Source: an uncultured Eggerthella sp.
GTDB lineage: Bacteria > Actinomycetota > Coriobacteriia > Coriobacteriales > Eggerthellaceae
DNA length: 28,553 nucleotides
Direction: 5' to 3'
Assembly: GCA_900542265.1 (NCBI GenBank)
Contig: UQML01000022.1
Location: 1-28,553 of the forward strand
Both the position numbers and the translations under genes were made by a program. The notes beneath the pieces are model-generated. The model ran no database searches. It saw only the letters and a list, made by a program, of their open reading frames with translations, and was not told where the DNA came from. Positions 16,486 to 23,611 of this stretch are shown here, one piece after another. Within the stretch, counting starts at the first letter, position 1, and the number at the start of each line of letters is the position of its first letter.

Positions 16486-17883
16486 CTAAATATCTAAGCC
16501 TTCATAATCATCATCAGCACCAGCGCCTTCGTATTCAAACTCGACGCCTAAAATGCGCACCTCATCCCCATCACGAGCACCTGCTTTTTCAAGCGCTTTA
16601 TCAAGGCCGAGACGCTTAAAACGATGCTGCAAGAAGGCCACCGCTTCATCGTTCTCCCAATCAGTCTGGATAACCATGCGCTCAATCTGCTTTCCGGTAA
16701 CGCGAAAGACACCGGGTTCTTCTTCCGCAATTGAGAAGCGCTTATCGCGCTCATCACGACGATGTTGCCAGACTTGTTCAAACTCCAGGTTTTGAGCTTC
16801 TTGCTCTTTGCGCTGCTCACGCAAGGTTTGCACAAGCGCACCTGTTGCTTGCTTGAGTGCTTCAATTCCCTCACCCGTCACTGTTGAGGTAACAAAAAGT
16901 TTGGGGTTAAGGGGGCTTTCATCGAGCCTAAACTCATCACCATCCACCGCTGCAAGCGCATCGGTGCGCACGACTTCAGCCAACCGTTCAGCGGCCTCTT
17001 GGGCGCCCGGCATGTCAATTTTGTTGCCAACCACAATGCAAGGACGTTCAGAGAGTTCATGAGCATAAAGATCAAGTTCTTGTTTGATGATCTCATAATC
17101 TTCAACAGGATCACGTCCCTCATAACCACCTGACAAATCAACAACGTGCAAGATGATGGCGGAGCGTTCAATGTGGCGCAAGAACTCATGGCCTAAGCCC
17201 TTGCCTTCATGAGCTCCTTCAATTAATCCTGGAACATCGGCTACAACGTAATTGTAGTCATTTGTTTTTACTACACCCAGATTAGGAACAAGCGTCGTAA
17301 AGGGATAGTCAGCGATCTTTGGTTTAGCAGCGGAGATACGGGCGATCATAGATGACTTACCCGCTGAGGGCATACCGACTAATGCTGCATCAGCCATCAA
17401 TTTCATTTCTAGCTCAATCCAGCCTTCTTCCCCAGGCACCCCCAACTCAGCAAATGCTGGAGCGCGACGTGTTGGAGTAACAAAATGCGTGTTACCACGA
17501 CCCCCTATACCACCGCGCGCAACGATGATAGACTCCCCGTCATGTACAAGATCAGCAATCATCTCGCCGACTTCTTTAGTTTCTTCGTTATATTCGCGCA
17601 CAACGGTTCCTACCGGAACTTTAAGAATGAGATCCTCTCCCGTTGCGCCATGCATACGACTTCCTTTTCCGTGAGTTCCACGGTTCGCTTTAAAATGATG
17701 TTTAAAGCGATAGTCAATGAGCGATGAGACGTTCAAGTCCGCTTGGACAATAACGTTACCTCCATGGCCTCCATCGCCACCATCAGGACCCCCTTTAGGA
17801 ACGTGAGCTTCACGCCTAAAAGACATACATCCCGCACCACCGTTTCCAGCAGTTACGTGGATTCGGACTTTATCAGTAAACAA
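16486..17883 (-). CDS. obgE: GTPase ObgE/CgtA, TTG start
   Basis: This 465-residue Obg GTPase is needed for 50S ribosome maturation. Domains: glycine-rich Obg fold (1 to about 158: IHVTAGNGGAGCMSFRRE, GGPDGGDGGHGGNV); G domain with P-loop GMPSAGKSS (170-178), DYPFTTLVPNLG, DVPGLIEGAHEGKGLG and NKID; OCT domain at the C-terminus. The start is TTG at 17883: the family begins MFxDKV, and GAGGAG lies 8 nt upstream, so the rare start is well supported. The 110-nt gap upstream holds the rpmA terminator and no clear promoter, so read-through from rplU-rpmA may supply transcripts. Confidence 0.97.
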   Translation of the reverse strand: MFTDKVRIHVTAGNGGAGCMSFRREAHVPKGGPDGGDGGHGGNVIVQADLNVSSLIDYRFKHHFKANRGTHGKGSRMHGATGEDLILKVPVGTVVREYNEETKEVGEMIADLVHDGESIIVARGGIGGRGNTHFVTPTRRAPAFAELGVPGEEGWIELEMKLMADAALVGMPSAGKSSMIARISAAKPKIADYPFTTLVPNLGVVKTNDYNYVVADVPGLIEGAHEGKGLGHEFLRHIERSAIILHVVDLSGGYEGRDPVEDYEIIKQELDLYAHELSERPCIVVGNKIDMPGAQEAAERLAEVVRTDALAAVDGDEFRLDESPLNPKLFVTSTVTGEGIEALKQATGALVQTLREQRKEQEAQNLEFEQVWQHRRDERDKRFSIAEEEPGVFRVTGKQIERMVIQTDWENDEAVAFLQHRFKRLGLDKALEKAGARDGDEVRILGVEFEYEGAGADDDYEGLDI

Positions 17884-17930
17884 GGTAGTACTCCTCTTTA
17901 TAACTCTCTTAGTTGAGCTTTACCTGATTC

Positions 17931-17963
17931 TAATAGAAAAGCCTCCTGGAATGCAGGAGGCTT
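17931..17963 (-). terminator. Rho-independent terminator after rpmA
   Basis: On the minus strand AAGCCTCCTG and CAGGAGGCTT form a perfect 10-bp stem with a 5-nt loop, followed by TTCTATT. The U-run is short, so it may be leaky and let some transcripts continue into obgE. Confidence 0.85.
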
Positions 17964-17993
17964 CAATGAACTATATGGTGTAGGCTTGTTTGC

Positions 17994-18245
17994 TTAAGCC
18001 AAAGGACGAACATGAACCTTACGACGTGCGCCTTGGGTGTACTCAACTACACCGTCGCACAAGGCGAACAAGGTATCATCTTTACCGCGGCCAACATTTT
18101 CACCTGGATGAATATGAGTACCACGTTGACGAACCAAAATTACACCGGTTCCTACGGTCTCACCAGCGAAGCGCTTGCATCCAAGGCGCTTGGACTGAGA
18201 ATCACGACCATTACGGATGGAACCTTGACCTTTCTTGTGTGCCAT
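17994..18245 (-). CDS. rpmA: 50S ribosomal protein L27
   Basis: This 83-residue ribosomal protein sits near the peptidyl transferase centre. The reading starts MAHKKGQGSIRNGRDSQSKRLGCKRFAGETV and contains VLVRQRGTHIHPGENVGRGKDDTLFAL-like family text. It lacks the N-terminal cleaved extension seen in some Firmicutes: MAHKKG starts directly. AAGGAGG lies 7 nt before ATG 18245. It follows rplU by 20 nt. Confidence 0.98.
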   Translation of the reverse strand: MAHKKGQGSIRNGRDSQSKRLGCKRFAGETVGTGVILVRQRGTHIHPGENVGRGKDDTLFALCDGVVEYTQGARRKVHVRPLA

Positions 18246-18265
18246 GAGAGAACCTCCTTTTAGAT

Positions 18266-18586
18266 CTATTCAGCCTTGTCAGCGCCAACAGCAACAATCT
18301 TAATACGGGTCAAATTCTGACGATGACCGCGCATCTTCTTGTAGTTCTTGCGCTTCTTGAACTTAAATACGAGCTGCTTCTCGCCCTTGAACTGCTCAAC
18401 AACCTCAGCCTCAACCTTGGTCTTAGCAGCCTCTGCAGGATCAGCAGTAACGGTAGTGCCGTCTACGATAGCAATAGCGGGAAGCTCTACCTTAGATCCA
18501 ACCTCAGCATCAAGCTTCTCAACGTTTACGTAATCTCCAGCGGCGACCTTGTACTGCTTGCCGCCCGTCTTAATAATTGCGTACAT
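18266..18586 (-). CDS. rplU: 50S ribosomal protein L21
   Basis: This 106-residue ribosomal protein has the typical start MYAIIKTGGKQYKVAAGDYVNVEKL and the C-terminal KFKKRKNYKKMRGHRQNLTRIKI, the RNA-binding basic part. AGGAG lies before ATG 18586. It is the first gene of the rplU-rpmA unit, with its own promoter at 18625-18653. The 5' leader is only about 30 nt, too short for the L21 autoregulatory leader known in Firmicutes. Confidence 0.98.
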   Translation of the reverse strand: MYAIIKTGGKQYKVAAGDYVNVEKLDAEVGSKVELPAIAIVDGTTVTADPAEAAKTKVEAEVVEQFKGEKQLVFKFKKRKNYKKMRGHRQNLTRIKIVAVGADKAE

Positions 18587-18624
18587 CGAATATCTCCTAC
18601 TAATGTGTTCAAACGCAAGCCGTT

Positions 18625-18653
18625 ACCTTATCAGTAATCAGCCCACAAGTCAA
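18625..18653 (-). promoter_or_regulatory. Sigma-70-type promoter of rplU-rpmA
   Basis: Minus strand: TTGACT (18648-18653), 17-nt spacer, TAAGGT (18625-18630). The spacing is ideal and it lies 39 nt upstream of the rplU start. Confidence 0.65.
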
Positions 18654-18719
18654 TGGAGCAAAGCCCCAATTTATAAAAATTATTTGCTTTTGAGTACTAT
18701 GCTCATTGGGCGATGGGGT

Positions 18720-21374
18720 CTAATGAGCCTGCGCCCAATTCTGGCCAGGGGAAACATCGACCAGAAGCGGGACGGACAAATCAATCACCGACTCCATAAT
18801 TTCTTTGACCAGCGCAGTAACTTCATCAAGCTCGGCGTGAGGAACCGATAGATCAAGTTCATCATGCACTTGTAGCATCAAAGAACTTTTTAAACCGCGT
18901 GCAACCAATTCAGCCTGCACGCGGCGCATAACAATCTTGATTATATCAGCAGCACTGCCCTGCATAGGATGATTCATTGCCGTACGCTCACCAAACCCAC
19001 GCTGAGCGGCATTGGATGCCGACAATTCAGGAATATAACGGCGGCGCCCAAAGAGTGTTTCCACATAGCCCTTCTCGTGTGCACGAGCAACCGTTGTGTC
19101 TAAATACTGACGAACTCCCGGATAGGCCTCAAAATAGCGATCAATCATCTCTTTGGCGTCTGCAAAGGGAATATCGAGGCTTTGCGATAAACCAAATGCC
19201 TGCTGACCATAAACAATACCAAAATTGACGGCCTTAGCACGGCTGCGCAAAAGCGGTGTCACTTCATCAAGCGGGATACCAAAAACACGACTTGCCGTAC
19301 GCGCGTGAAAATCAGCTCCCGAATTAAACGCGTCAATCAGATGCTCATCGCCTGATAAATGAGCTAAAAGACGCAGCTCAATCTGAGAGTAATCCGCCGA
19401 AACAAACAGCTCATCTTCATGAAGCGGAATAAAACATTCACGGATCTTGCGGCCGAAATCTGTACGGACCGGAATATTTTGCAAATTTGGATCAGATGAT
19501 GAGAGACGACCCGTTGTTGTTACCATTTGATTATAGGATGTGTGAATGCGGCCATCTGAGGTATTAGCCATCTTAGGCAACGAATCAATATAGGTTGATT
19601 TAATCTTCGCAAACTCTCGATAGCTCATAATAAGTGCAGGCAGCTCATGCGTTTTTGCGAGTTCTTTAAGAACCGTTGCATCGGTTGAATAACCGCGGCG
19701 CGTCTTTTTGATAGGAGTAAGTCCCAACACTTCGAACAGAATATGTGCAAGCTGCTTGGGTGAATCAATATTGAACTCTTCGCCGGCGTATGCATAAATC
19801 TGATCACGCAAGACACCCAATTCAGCATCCGCATCAGCGGAAAGCTCCGCCAGATGCTCCCTATCAAGAGCCGCACCAGTACGCTCCATCATGCAAAGCA
19901 CCGGCACCAGTGGTGCATCAATATCATCATAAACCTGATCAGAAGTGTGTTCGGTCAAGCTTGCACGGACTTCTTGCGCAAGCTGTTTTACCAAATAAGC
20001 TTCTTGTGCATGCTGAAGTGCTTTGTCATCTAACTCAGGAGCAACCGTTCCCAAATAAGCAGAAGCAAGCGTATTGAGGTCATAATTTGATTCATTTGAG
20101 TTGGCTACGTAAGCAGCAAGGGAAATATCAAAAAACGTCGCATCAAGCACCTCTTGATCAGAGATACACGCCTTATCTGCACTACTTGCAGGATACACTT
20201 GTTCGATGAGATGTTTGATGTCAATAGCGGTAAAAGAGCCGTCACGTAAAAGCTCAGTGAGTATGGTTTGTGCCTGTTCACCTGAGAGAAGCGCTGATCC
20301 CTTTTCAGGAAGCGCAACCGCCAAAGATAACCCTGGTTCAAAAAGATTAGCCTGATCTGCAAGTGACCAAGAAAGAGCAATTTCTTCTTTTCCGATAAGA
20401 GCATGTATAGCCTCATACGCCTCATCGTCATAATAGAGAGGCTCTACCATGTCATACGTTATGGTTGATGCTTGAGCACCCGACGAAAGTCCCCCTTCTT
20501 GAGCAAATCCTAGCACCTTTGCAAGCTGAGATTTAAAACGCAATTCCTCAAACACCTGTGTTACTAAAACAGGATCAAATGAAGGAAAATGAATTGCCTC
20601 TAGATCAATTTCATCTTCGAGAGGGACATCGGTAACGATGGTAGCAACTTGGCGTGAGAGAAACGCAGAGTCCTCATTATCACGCAAGTTCTCAAGCTGC
20701 TTTCCCTTGAATTTATCAAGATTCTCATAAATGCCTTCAAGATTGCCATACGTCTGCAGCATGGATGCAGCACGCTTATCCCCAATGCCAGGAACACCCG
20801 GAATGTTGTCTGAACTGTCCCCCTTAAGACCCAAAAAATCACGGAACTGATCAGGGCGCACACCATAGCGCTCTTCCACTTCCGCAGGCCCATACACCAC
20901 AACATCCGTAATGCCTTTTTTAGTCGTAACAATACGCGTAAGATCACTTGCAAGCTGATAGGCATCCTTGTCTCCGGTAACGAGAAGTGTTCTGATTCCC
21001 AGCTTCTCATCACGAGCGGCTATAGTGCCTAAAATATCGTCGCCCTCCCATCCTTCAAGCATAACGACAGGAATATCAAGCGCACCTAAAATACGTTGGA
21101 TTACAGGAAATTGAACACGCAAAGCATCATCCATATGAGGACGCTGCGCTTTATATTGTTCAAGTGCTTCAATACGAAAGGCTGGACGCCCTTTGTCAAA
21201 CGCGCATATGAGCGCATCAGGATGCTCAGTCTCAATAAACTTAATCAGCATCTGCATAAAACCAAATGCTGCATTGGTAGGAGTCCCATCAGGGGCCGTC
21301 ATTGCGGGAGGAACAGCATGATACGCTCGATGCATGAGTGAATTGCCATCAATTACCGCGATTGTTTTATCCAT
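18720..21374 (-). CDS. polA: DNA polymerase I, without a proofreading active site
   Basis: This 884-residue family A polymerase fills gaps and removes RNA primers. It has a 5' nuclease domain (1 to about 290: GNSLMHRAYHA, LVTGDKDAYQL, GLKGDSSDNIPGVPGIGDKRA), a middle domain (about 310-480) and the polymerase domain with motif A SADYSQIELRLLAHLSGD, motif B RSRAKAVNFGIVYGQ and motif C LMLQVHDELDLSVP. In the middle domain the DxE of exonuclease motif I is not found (the matching stretch reads EIALSWSLADQ), so 3'-5' proofreading is probably lost, as in Bacillus-type Pol I. GGAG precedes ATG 21374, and the TAA of the upstream regulator gene ends on the base before this ATG, so translation is likely coupled. 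Confidence 0.97.
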   Translation of the reverse strand: MDKTIAVIDGNSLMHRAYHAVPPAMTAPDGTPTNAAFGFMQMLIKFIETEHPDALICAFDKGRPAFRIEALEQYKAQRPHMDDALRVQFPVIQRILGALDIPVVMLEGWEGDDILGTIAARDEKLGIRTLLVTGDKDAYQLASDLTRIVTTKKGITDVVVYGPAEVEERYGVRPDQFRDFLGLKGDSSDNIPGVPGIGDKRAASMLQTYGNLEGIYENLDKFKGKQLENLRDNEDSAFLSRQVATIVTDVPLEDEIDLEAIHFPSFDPVLVTQVFEELRFKSQLAKVLGFAQEGGLSSGAQASTITYDMVEPLYYDDEAYEAIHALIGKEEIALSWSLADQANLFEPGLSLAVALPEKGSALLSGEQAQTILTELLRDGSFTAIDIKHLIEQVYPASSADKACISDQEVLDATFFDISLAAYVANSNESNYDLNTLASAYLGTVAPELDDKALQHAQEAYLVKQLAQEVRASLTEHTSDQVYDDIDAPLVPVLCMMERTGAALDREHLAELSADADAELGVLRDQIYAYAGEEFNIDSPKQLAHILFEVLGLTPIKKTRRGYSTDATVLKELAKTHELPALIMSYREFAKIKSTYIDSLPKMANTSDGRIHTSYNQMVTTTGRLSSSDPNLQNIPVRTDFGRKIRECFIPLHEDELFVSADYSQIELRLLAHLSGDEHLIDAFNSGADFHARTASRVFGIPLDEVTPLLRSRAKAVNFGIVYGQQAFGLSQSLDIPFADAKEMIDRYFEAYPGVRQYLDTTVARAHEKGYVETLFGRRRYIPELSASNAAQRGFGERTAMNHPMQGSAADIIKIVMRRVQAELVARGLKSSLMLQVHDELDLSVPHAELDEVTALVKEIMESVIDLSVPLLVDVSPGQNWAQAH

Positions 21375-22049
21375 TTACGCGCTCCAAAGATATCCGACAC
21401 CGCGTACGGTCTCTAAATGCTGTGATAATTCGGGGCCTAGCTTAGCACGGACACGACGGACATGCACATCAACGGTTCGCGAACCGCCAAAATAATCAAA
21501 TCCCCATACACGACGCAAAAGCGCATCACGCGAATAAGTACGTCCGGGATGTGTTACCAAAAAAGCAAGAAGCGCATATTCAAGATAGGTAAAATCGACA
21601 GGCTCTCCCGCAACGGTAACTTGATACGTTGCAAGATTGATCGACATGCTATCCACGGTAATAAAATCGTGAGACGAAGATTCATTTCCCGGCCAAAGAA
21701 GCTGCTTGATACGCAGCGTACACTCTTCCTGACTTGCCGAGCTCACCACAAAATCTGACTTTACTCGCACGGGAAGACGTACATGGGAAAGGAGCGCCTG
21801 AGGAACAATAATAAGCATAGCAGCTCCCCCATCGTCAGCTAACGCTTCTTCAACCTTGGCAATATTGCCTGCCGTCTCAGGCATTGCTTCATAAATTACT
21901 AAATCATGCTGAGGATTATCTGAAAGCAAACTTTTAAATTGCATTGACGAGCCTGCTGACACGTCAATATCAAAACCAGACAATACCGCTTGAAACTTAT
22001 GAGCATTGTCAAGGCTATCGGCAATAAAAATGACATTTTTGCGCTGCAT
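21375..22049 (-). CDS. Atypical OmpR-family response regulator, GlnR-like candidate
   Basis: The 224-residue protein has a receiver-like N-terminal half (1 to about 115) and an OmpR-type winged helix (about 130-224: FTYLEYALLAFLVTHPGRTYSRDALLRRVWGFDYFGGSRTVDVHVRRVRAKLG). The receiver is degenerate. The phosphoacceptor Asp is replaced by Glu54 (LVIYEAMP), only one acidic residue (Asp11) remains of the usual pair, and the K of the KP motif is absent (FVVSSAS). No sensor kinase gene is nearby. It begins 9 nt after the glnA stop with SD TAGGAG. In Streptomyces and mycobacteria, GlnR is an orphan OmpR-type regulator of nitrogen genes including glnA. The resemblance and location suggest the same job here, but identity is inferred. 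It could be another orphan regulator. Confidence 0.8.
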   Translation of the reverse strand: MQRKNVIFIADSLDNAHKFQAVLSGFDIDVSAGSSMQFKSLLSDNPQHDLVIYEAMPETAGNIAKVEEALADDGGAAMLIIVPQALLSHVRLPVRVKSDFVVSSASQEECTLRIKQLLWPGNESSSHDFITVDSMSINLATYQVTVAGEPVDFTYLEYALLAFLVTHPGRTYSRDALLRRVWGFDYFGGSRTVDVHVRRVRAKLGPELSQHLETVRGVGYLWSA

Positions 22050-22058
22050 GATGAACTC

Positions 22059-23402
22059 CTACAAAACAGCTAGATAGCGATCGAGCTCCCACTGGGTTAC
22101 TTGATGTTGATAGTCATCCCACTCTTTACGTTTATAATCCACCAGAAAGGAATGGATATGGTCACCAAGCACTTCTTTCATTAACTCAGAATACTCAAAC
22201 GCATCCACCGCTTCTCCTAAATGAGAAGGCAATGTCTTGATGCCAATACTGTTTAATTCGTGACGAGTATAGGTAAAACGTGAGGGATCTTCGAAAGGAG
22301 GCTGTAGAGGCAATTCATCTTCAATCCCCTTAAGACCCGCTGCAAGCAATACAGCAAATACCAGATAAGGATTTGCCGCTGGATCAGGTGAGCGCAGTTC
22401 AACACGACAGGCCTCTTCTTTATCAGGCTTATATCCCGGAATGCGCACGAGTGTCGCGCGGTTATTGCGTGCCCAGGTAATACCAACAGGTGCCTCTCCA
22501 CCAGGTACCAAACGCTTATAGGAATTGATAGTTGGATTGGTGATCAACGAGAATTCCGGCGCGTATTTCAAAAGACCAGCAATGTAGTGTTTAGCGACTT
22601 CTGATAAGTTGTAGCCCTCAGGGTCATTCGGATCAAAGAAAGCATTGTTGCCTTCACCATCAAAAAGGCTCATGTGTACATGCATGCCACTTCCCGGCTC
22701 GCTCGCGATAGGCTTTGGCATAAAAGAAGCATGAACGCCATATTTCATAGCAACTTCTTTAACAACCATTTTATAAGTCATTACGTTGTCTGCCATGATG
22801 GCAGCATCAGCAAAGCGCAAATCAATCTCATGTTGCGATGGGCCATTTTCATGATGCGAGTACTCCACGGGGATACCCATACGCTCAAGCGTCAAAATGG
22901 TGTCACGGCGCATATCAGAGGCATTGTCAAGACTAGTGAGATCAAAATAACCACCTTTATCAAGTGGTGTAGTGTGCTCTTGATCTTCAAAATAGTAATA
23001 CTCAAGCTCAGGACCCACATTCATCACGTATCCCATTGCCTCAGCTTTTGCTATTACAGCATTGAGCACATGACGCACATCGCCATCAAAGGGCTCACCC
23101 TGAGGCGTTCTAATATTGCAAAACATACGCCCTACTGCATTTTTTTCAGGACGCCACGGCAAAATCTGAAAGGTTGATGCATCAGGGAAGGCCAGCATAT
23201 CTGATTCTTGGGTAAACGAAAAGCCGCGCACGCAACTCGCATCAAAACCCATACCCTCTTCAAATGCATGCTCAAGTTCAGAAGGAATTACCGCAAAAGA
23301 TTTCATATTACCCAATACATCACAAAACCAAAAACGAACAAAATGAACGTCGCGACTTTTGATTGTTTTGAGAACAAAATCTTGATCGGGACTGATAGCC
23401 AT
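22059..23402 (-). CDS. glnA: Type I glutamine synthetase
   Basis: This 447-residue enzyme joins ammonia to glutamate using ATP. Metal and substrate motifs are present: GPELEYYYF, YSHHENGPSQHEID, GSGMHVHMSLFD, NSYKRLVPGGEAPVGITWARNNR (flap Glu) and RVELRSPDPAANPYL. The Tyr adenylylation loop of GSI-beta enzymes is absent. The residue matching Arg62 of B. subtilis GlnA, used in glutamine feedback, is Phe63 here (VRGFSF versus IEGFVR, from recall). The start ATG 23402 has AAAGG 8 nt upstream; a longer in-frame start at 23435 lies inside a terminator hairpin and has no SD. First gene of glnA-regulator-polA, with its own promoter (23476-23503) and a leader terminator (23421-23454). Confidence 0.95.
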   Translation of the reverse strand: MAISPDQDFVLKTIKSRDVHFVRFWFCDVLGNMKSFAVIPSELEHAFEEGMGFDASCVRGFSFTQESDMLAFPDASTFQILPWRPEKNAVGRMFCNIRTPQGEPFDGDVRHVLNAVIAKAEAMGYVMNVGPELEYYYFEDQEHTTPLDKGGYFDLTSLDNASDMRRDTILTLERMGIPVEYSHHENGPSQHEIDLRFADAAIMADNVMTYKMVVKEVAMKYGVHASFMPKPIASEPGSGMHVHMSLFDGEGNNAFFDPNDPEGYNLSEVAKHYIAGLLKYAPEFSLITNPTINSYKRLVPGGEAPVGITWARNNRATLVRIPGYKPDKEEACRVELRSPDPAANPYLVFAVLLAAGLKGIEDELPLQPPFEDPSRFTYTRHELNSIGIKTLPSHLGEAVDAFEYSELMKEVLGDHIHSFLVDYKRKEWDDYQHQVTQWELDRYLAVL

Positions 23403-23420
23403 AACAGAACCTTTCTTATG

Positions 23421-23454
23421 AAAAATGCACCCCATCGCTAAACGACAAGGTGCA
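23421..23454 (-). terminator. Intrinsic terminator in the glnA leader (candidate attenuator)
   Basis: On the minus strand TGCACCTTGTCG (23443-23454) pairs over 12 bp, three of them G-U, with CGATGGGGTGCA (23426-23437) around the loop TTTAG. TTTTT (23421-23425) follows at once, and the upstream AAG can pair with part of the U-run. It stands between the predicted glnA promoter and the glnA SD, which begins only about 5 nt further on. A competing small hairpin GCAC-GCTTAA-GTGC just upstream uses bases of the left arm and might act as antiterminator. Confidence 0.72.
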
Positions 23455-23475
23455 CTTAAGCGTGCTTTGAAAGTA

Positions 23476-23503
23476 AGTATAAAACGCTTTGCATTTCAAT
23501 CAA
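23476..23503 (-). promoter_or_regulatory. Sigma-70-type promoter of glnA
   Basis: Minus strand: TTGATT (23498-23503), 16-nt spacer, TATACT (23476-23481). The expected start is near 23469, giving a leader of about 67 nt that contains the terminator hairpin. Confidence 0.62.
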
Positions 23504-23518
23504 GTTACAAGAAGTTTC
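23493..23518 (-). promoter_or_regulatory. GlnR-box-like site overlapping the glnA -35
   Basis: Minus strand: GTAAC (23504-23508), six bases, GAAAT (23493-23497). This fits the actinobacterial GlnR half-site gTnAC-n6-GaAAc at nine of its ten positions. A further GAAAC (23514-23518) lies 5 nt upstream. The full two-site consensus is not complete. Position over the -35 could mean repression or activation. Confidence 0.42.
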
Positions 23519-23611
23519 TCTATGCTAGTTTTTATCATACAGCCTATCGCTTTCAAGGAGGAACAAAAAAAGAACTAACAAAAAATTCTAAACACCGCGC
23601 AAGCATGAGTG

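Noticed and set aside
22674..23177. 167-residue open frame on the plus strand inside glnA
   Set aside because: Antisense to highly conserved glutamine synthetase sequence; composition is that of a shadow frame.
23403..23435. Longer glnA start at ATG 23435 (11 extra residues)
   Set aside because: No SD, and the codons lie in the terminator hairpin and U-run; ATG 23402 has a proper SD and matches the family N-terminus.
23555..23561. Perfect AAGGAGG on the plus strand
   Set aside because: No start codon at a usable distance and no coding frame follows; taken as chance.
23570..23611. Possible terminator of the nitroreductase gene
   Set aside because: Only a 6-bp stem with two G-U pairs and a large loop before the T-rich stretch; too weak to call.
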